In this document: positions 60,601 through 64,000 of the stretch, piece by piece
Position numbering within the stretch: the first letter of the stretch is position 1
Layout of the letters: the number at the start of each line of letters is the position of its first letter
Notes under the pieces: generated by a model
Seen by the model: the letters and a program-made list of their open reading frames with translations, nothing else
What the model was told of the DNA's origin: nothing
Database searches by the model: none
From: Cinclus cinclus
Taxonomy: Eukaryota > Chordata > Aves > Passeriformes > Cinclidae
Assembly (NCBI RefSeq): GCF_963662255.1
Contig: NW_026912129.1
Span: 911,001 to 975,000, forward strand
Direction of reading: 5' to 3'
DNA: 64,000 bases
Made by a program: the position numbers and the translations under genes

Positions 60601-63594
60601 GAAAATGAGACACCTGATTTTTCAGTTCCAGGTTGTTTTCTTCCAGTGACTTGAGGCACAAGTTCTTTTTCTCCAGAGACACATTCAGCCTAGAAGGAAA
60701 GCATGCAACTCATTACTACATGGTATCACATTTTAGAAACTCTTAGGACCTGCACCACCTCAGGCAAAAACTGCTCTGTCTGATGAACTTTGTCTAAACA
60801 GTCTGTTCTCCCTGCAGTCCCATCCCAGCACGTGTCCACTCTGCTTTTGCTCCTGAAAGAATGGGGAGTTCCTGCCTACATGCCCTGCCTTCTTTTTGAG
60901 AGGGAAATGTGAATCTTGCAGCACTGAAGACTGCCAAAACTTGATCAGCTGTAGGAGCCCCCCTAACCTTTGTCTTGTTTCTTGCAGTCTTTGCACAGTC
61001 AGTAATGCCTGTGACTGTGGAGGGTGGCAGGGACCCTGCTCGACTCCCTCCAGGAATTGTAGGAGGAATGATGCAAAAGACACATTCTTCTTTCTTGGGT
61101 GCTTCCAAGGGCACTCTGGCCCTGGGTCAGCAATCAGGGCCTTAAGATGGTTCTGCCCAGCAAAGGCAGCAGATGCCAGGCTGATCCAGATCCCTAAGGC
61201 TTCAAGGTACAGGACCCAAGGTGGAGCTGGTGGATGCATCCACCTCCTTACACTGCAGCTTGGGCAGTGTTAACATACCCACCTTGCCTAACAACACAAC
61301 AGAACAGTCCCCAGAGGGAAAGAGCTACCCAAAAGCCTCTGTCTTCAGAAAAGCTTTGACTAAAGGCATCAAGGAAAAGAAAATGAGACACAACACTGAG
61401 ATAATGAAACGTGTCTTGTCAGAGAGTTCAGAATCTGCCACTTAGGAAATGCTGCCAGAGCCCCTGGCACATGCAAAGATAGCAAAGGGGGAATCCATTC
61501 AGCAGAGTGCAGAGTCCCAAAGGCTTTCCTTTACCTGTCTTTTTCCCTCTCCAGGACATTCACAGAAGCCTGCAATTGTGAATTTTGCTGTGCCACTTCT
61601 TCCCATTGACTCCATTCCCTCTCCAGGTTCTGCAGGTGCACTTGCAGCTCCTTGTTCTGACGTTCTGCCTCCTCCAGCCTCTTCTTGGTGTTTTCAACCT
61701 CCACCAGCTTCTGCCGTGCCTGATCCTGTGCCCAGCTCACATCTTGCTGGGCTCTCTGGACAATCGCTTCCTGGGACTCTCGGGAGGCTGCCAGCTGGGA
61801 TGTCAACTCTCCCACCTCCAGTCAAACAGAACAAAGCAGACATAGGCTACAGCCACAGCTTGTCACTGTCAGCCAGAGCAGAGGCTGTGAGGAAAGGTAA
61901 AGGACAACTTCCCATTCATTTCTCCCTCTGTCCTGACAGCACCAGATTCACAATGGATATGGACAACTTGTCTCAATGTCTACGTGGCCCAGCAAGGGCA
62001 CCTGAAAAAGCACCTCCCAAACCAAGGCTAGCAAGAAGAGGCCAGCAGGAATCCATGCTGATGGCTGATGGTTGATGGCCAAGAGCCCAGAGCACTAGCC
62101 CAGCTGTCCAGGGCAGCAGCTGAGATTCAGCAAAGCCCTGAGTGCCCTTCAGAGCAGCTGCCATGGAGAGCACAGGACCAGGCAGCCCCAGGGATCCCCC
62201 CCATCAGCTGCTGCTCTGCCATGGAAAAGCAAGAAGGCCACACATCCCTCCCTGCATGACTGTGGTGCCACTGCTCTTTTGCTCACCTGCTTTTGTAGAG
62301 CCTCCCTCTGCTCAAGGAGGACATTCATTTCCTCCTTGATGCCTTCTAGTTCTTCCTTGTGCCTCCTTTCTGATGCCTGGATTTCACTGCGAGCTTCCTG
62401 CAGCTCAGCTTGCAGCTGTGCCTTGATGGTCTGGCAACAAAATGCAGAGCAACTTCCAGGGACCTGCCCTCAGGATCAGATTTTCCCACTTGTTTGCTCA
62501 AAATCCCGTTCTTTCAGCTAACTCCTTTGGCTTCTCTGGCCAGCTCTGCCTCCTCTGGAACACCTCCTTCTTGGGCCTGAGCTCTGGAGTTTAGCAGGCT
62601 CTGTGCTCCCAATGCCTGAAGCAGCCCGTGCCTGCTCAGTCCCAGGAGCTTCCTTTTGTGCCCTTGTCACTGCCCTGCACTCTCTTCCCTGCCTACTCAC
62701 ACTTACCTGACCCTTCCCTTGCTGCTCTTTCACCTTCTGCAAGAGCTGCTGAAGCTGCTGGCAGGCTCGGCTGAGCTCTGCCCGAGTTTGGAGCACTGCC
62801 TCTGATAAAGCACTCCTCTCATTCTGCTCTTCCAGCAGCACCTGCACACAAGGAAAGAGCAGAAGGCTTCACACTTGCCCTGCAACATCTGTGTGGCAAG
62901 AGGCAGAGACTGATGGGCTCACGAGCTCTCTGAGCACTCAGCTGCTGCTCCCCTGGGGCCACTGTCTCTTCCGGGGGAGCCACAGCTTCCTAGGAAGTGA
63001 CTTAGAACACAGGCCAGAAGGCATCTCTGGGTTACTGCTCAGAAATACTCCAGGTGAGGCTTTAAAAAGATTTTTCTCTTTTGTGTCAGCATTCCTGCCG
63101 CAGCCTCCCCATGCCCATAAAAATGTCCTGTAGACTCACTTTGTCTGTGAACACCTCCCAGTACACACCAAGAGGGGAGCAGGAAGAGAACAGTGAAGAT
63201 ACTGTGAGTTACGTCTTAGAAAAAGAGAGCACAAGAGCAGCACACAAATCTCAGCTGAAAGCTCATGTTTCTGCCTGGCTTCCTATGACAGGGCTCATTC
63301 CTGGTCCCAAAGATAGCCCCGTTCACCTTTTCACCACCCCGAGTTCAAGAGCCCCATACCCTGCCATCTGCCACAGCTCCAGCCTTACACAAAATCACAC
63401 AGTTCTCTTTTCACAATCATTACCTCTCGCTTGGCATTTTGAAATCTGGTTCGTTCTGCTTCTTGTTGGGCCTTCAAGGTGGCAATTTTCTGCCTCATCT
63501 CAAACAGCATCTTCTGGTGCTCCCGCTCTCTCTCTGCCTTCTCTTTGTGCCATTGCTGCAGCACCTCTGCATGGTGCCTTTCACGCTCACTTGC
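57688..63594 (-). CDS. CEP250/rootletin-like coiled-coil gene, copy 3 part (5' end off window)
   Basis: Eight exons correspond to exons 6-13 of the copy 1 model: 63424-63594, 62707-62841, 62287-62430, 61535-61815, 60530-60689, 59732-59972, 58963-59117 and 57688-58014. All phases agree. The last exon (109 codons) is strongly diverged from the copy 2 exon of the same place (90 codons): it keeps the start Asp-Leu-Asp-Gln-Gln-His-Met-Arg and Glu-Glu-Leu-Glu-His-Gly but has an insert with Arg-Arg-Glu-His and a different end. It keeps a GTACGC donor. Exon 60530-60689 also carries about ten differences. The exons matching 14-16 are absent; the next coding exon downstream is the truncated copy 2 exon at 57281, in the same phase. 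The protein is Glu/Gln/Leu-rich coiled coil. Confidence 0.6.
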
Positions 63595-63793
63595 CTGAGG
63601 AAGGGAGGAAAAGTCTTCTAAATGAAGTCCCGGGCAAGCTCCTCGCTTAAAAGTTTGAAGCTTCCCCCCTACCCACAAACGCCAACCAGAAAAGACAACA
63701 GCACTGGCTTCCTGTACTCCAGAAACCAGAAAGAAAATTAAACTATTAAATTCCTGTCAGGGAGGGTAAAAGGTGGCTCAGCAGGTGCAAGAA

Positions 63794-64000
63794 TCACAGT
63801 CTCATGGAATCATTTTTGTTGGCAAAGACCTTCCCAAGCATTGAGTCCAACCACTCAGAACAGGAGGTGTCACCTTCCCCTCTCTGATGCCCCAGTCACA
63901 AGGACTGAAGAACAGGGGACCTCCCTGAGTTTCTCCTCCTCACACCCATGCTCCAGAGCCTTCCCCAGCTCCAATCCCTGGTTTAGAGACTCTGAGGCTG
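63794..64000 (-). mobile_element. CR1-type LINE fragment, cut by the window edge
   Basis: Same insertion as 21838-22215; only the 3' portion is inside the window. Confidence 0.7.

Larger units (their letters stand above)
57282..64000. repeat. Segmental duplication, partial copy 3
   Basis: From about 57292 to the window end the sequence follows copy 1 from about 15028 to 22044. It is more mosaic than copy 2. The exon at 57688-58014 and the stretch around 60540-61120 are clearly diverged. About 360 bp present at 18600-18960 of copy 1 are missing near 60910. The remainder is close to identical. The left junction is within the exon that ends copy 2. Confidence 0.92.

Noticed and set aside
1..64000. 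CRISPR arrays, bacterial operons, rRNA or tRNA genes
   Set aside because: No regularly spaced direct repeats with unique spacers, no ribosome-binding-site-led gene series, and no tRNA cloverleaf or rRNA signature were seen.

Overview
The window looks like nuclear DNA from a bird, most likely a songbird. The evidence is several CR1 LINE fragments, avian-type endogenous retrovirus (ERV) pieces with LTRs, and split genes with GT/AG introns. There is no bacterial gene organisation. All gene models below were assembled by hand from splice signals, reading phase and comparison between copies inside the window. Family names come from memory, without a database search.

The main feature is a recent tandem segmental duplication. 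Bases 1-22044 (copy 1) recur at 34932-57281 (copy 2). A third, partial copy (57282-64000) repeats the part of copy 1 from about 15028 to 22044. The copies are near identical, including their transposons, except for a few large indels and some more divergent patches. The stretch 22045-34931 occurs only once here.

Two host gene families sit in the array. On the plus strand is a small eight-exon gene for a predicted type I membrane protein. It is complete at 31983-36333, and its last two exons are also seen at 515-1402; I do not recognise the family. On the minus strand is a multi-exon coiled-coil gene of CEP250 (C-NAP1)/rootletin type. A sixteen-exon model with a frameshift covers 24419-13587. 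A second locus runs from the right edge (64000) to 49931; there copy 3 and copy 2 meet inside an exon in a way that keeps the reading frame, so they may form one longer fused gene.

The spacer between the convergent gene ends (about 1480-13580 and 36410-49930) is mostly mobile-element debris: a solo LTR with a target-site duplication in copy 2 and its truncated remnant in copy 1, CR1 3' ends, a CR1 reverse-transcriptase fragment, and an ERV pol segment that looks G-to-A hypermutated. The single-copy middle holds a 40-bp minisatellite just upstream of the first CEP250-like coding exon, remnants of another CEP250-like copy (25594-26145), and a truncated provirus (28981-30983). Its leader carries an intact cysteine-rich open frame that ends in a TAATG overlap with the gag start codon. 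The complete membrane-protein gene follows.
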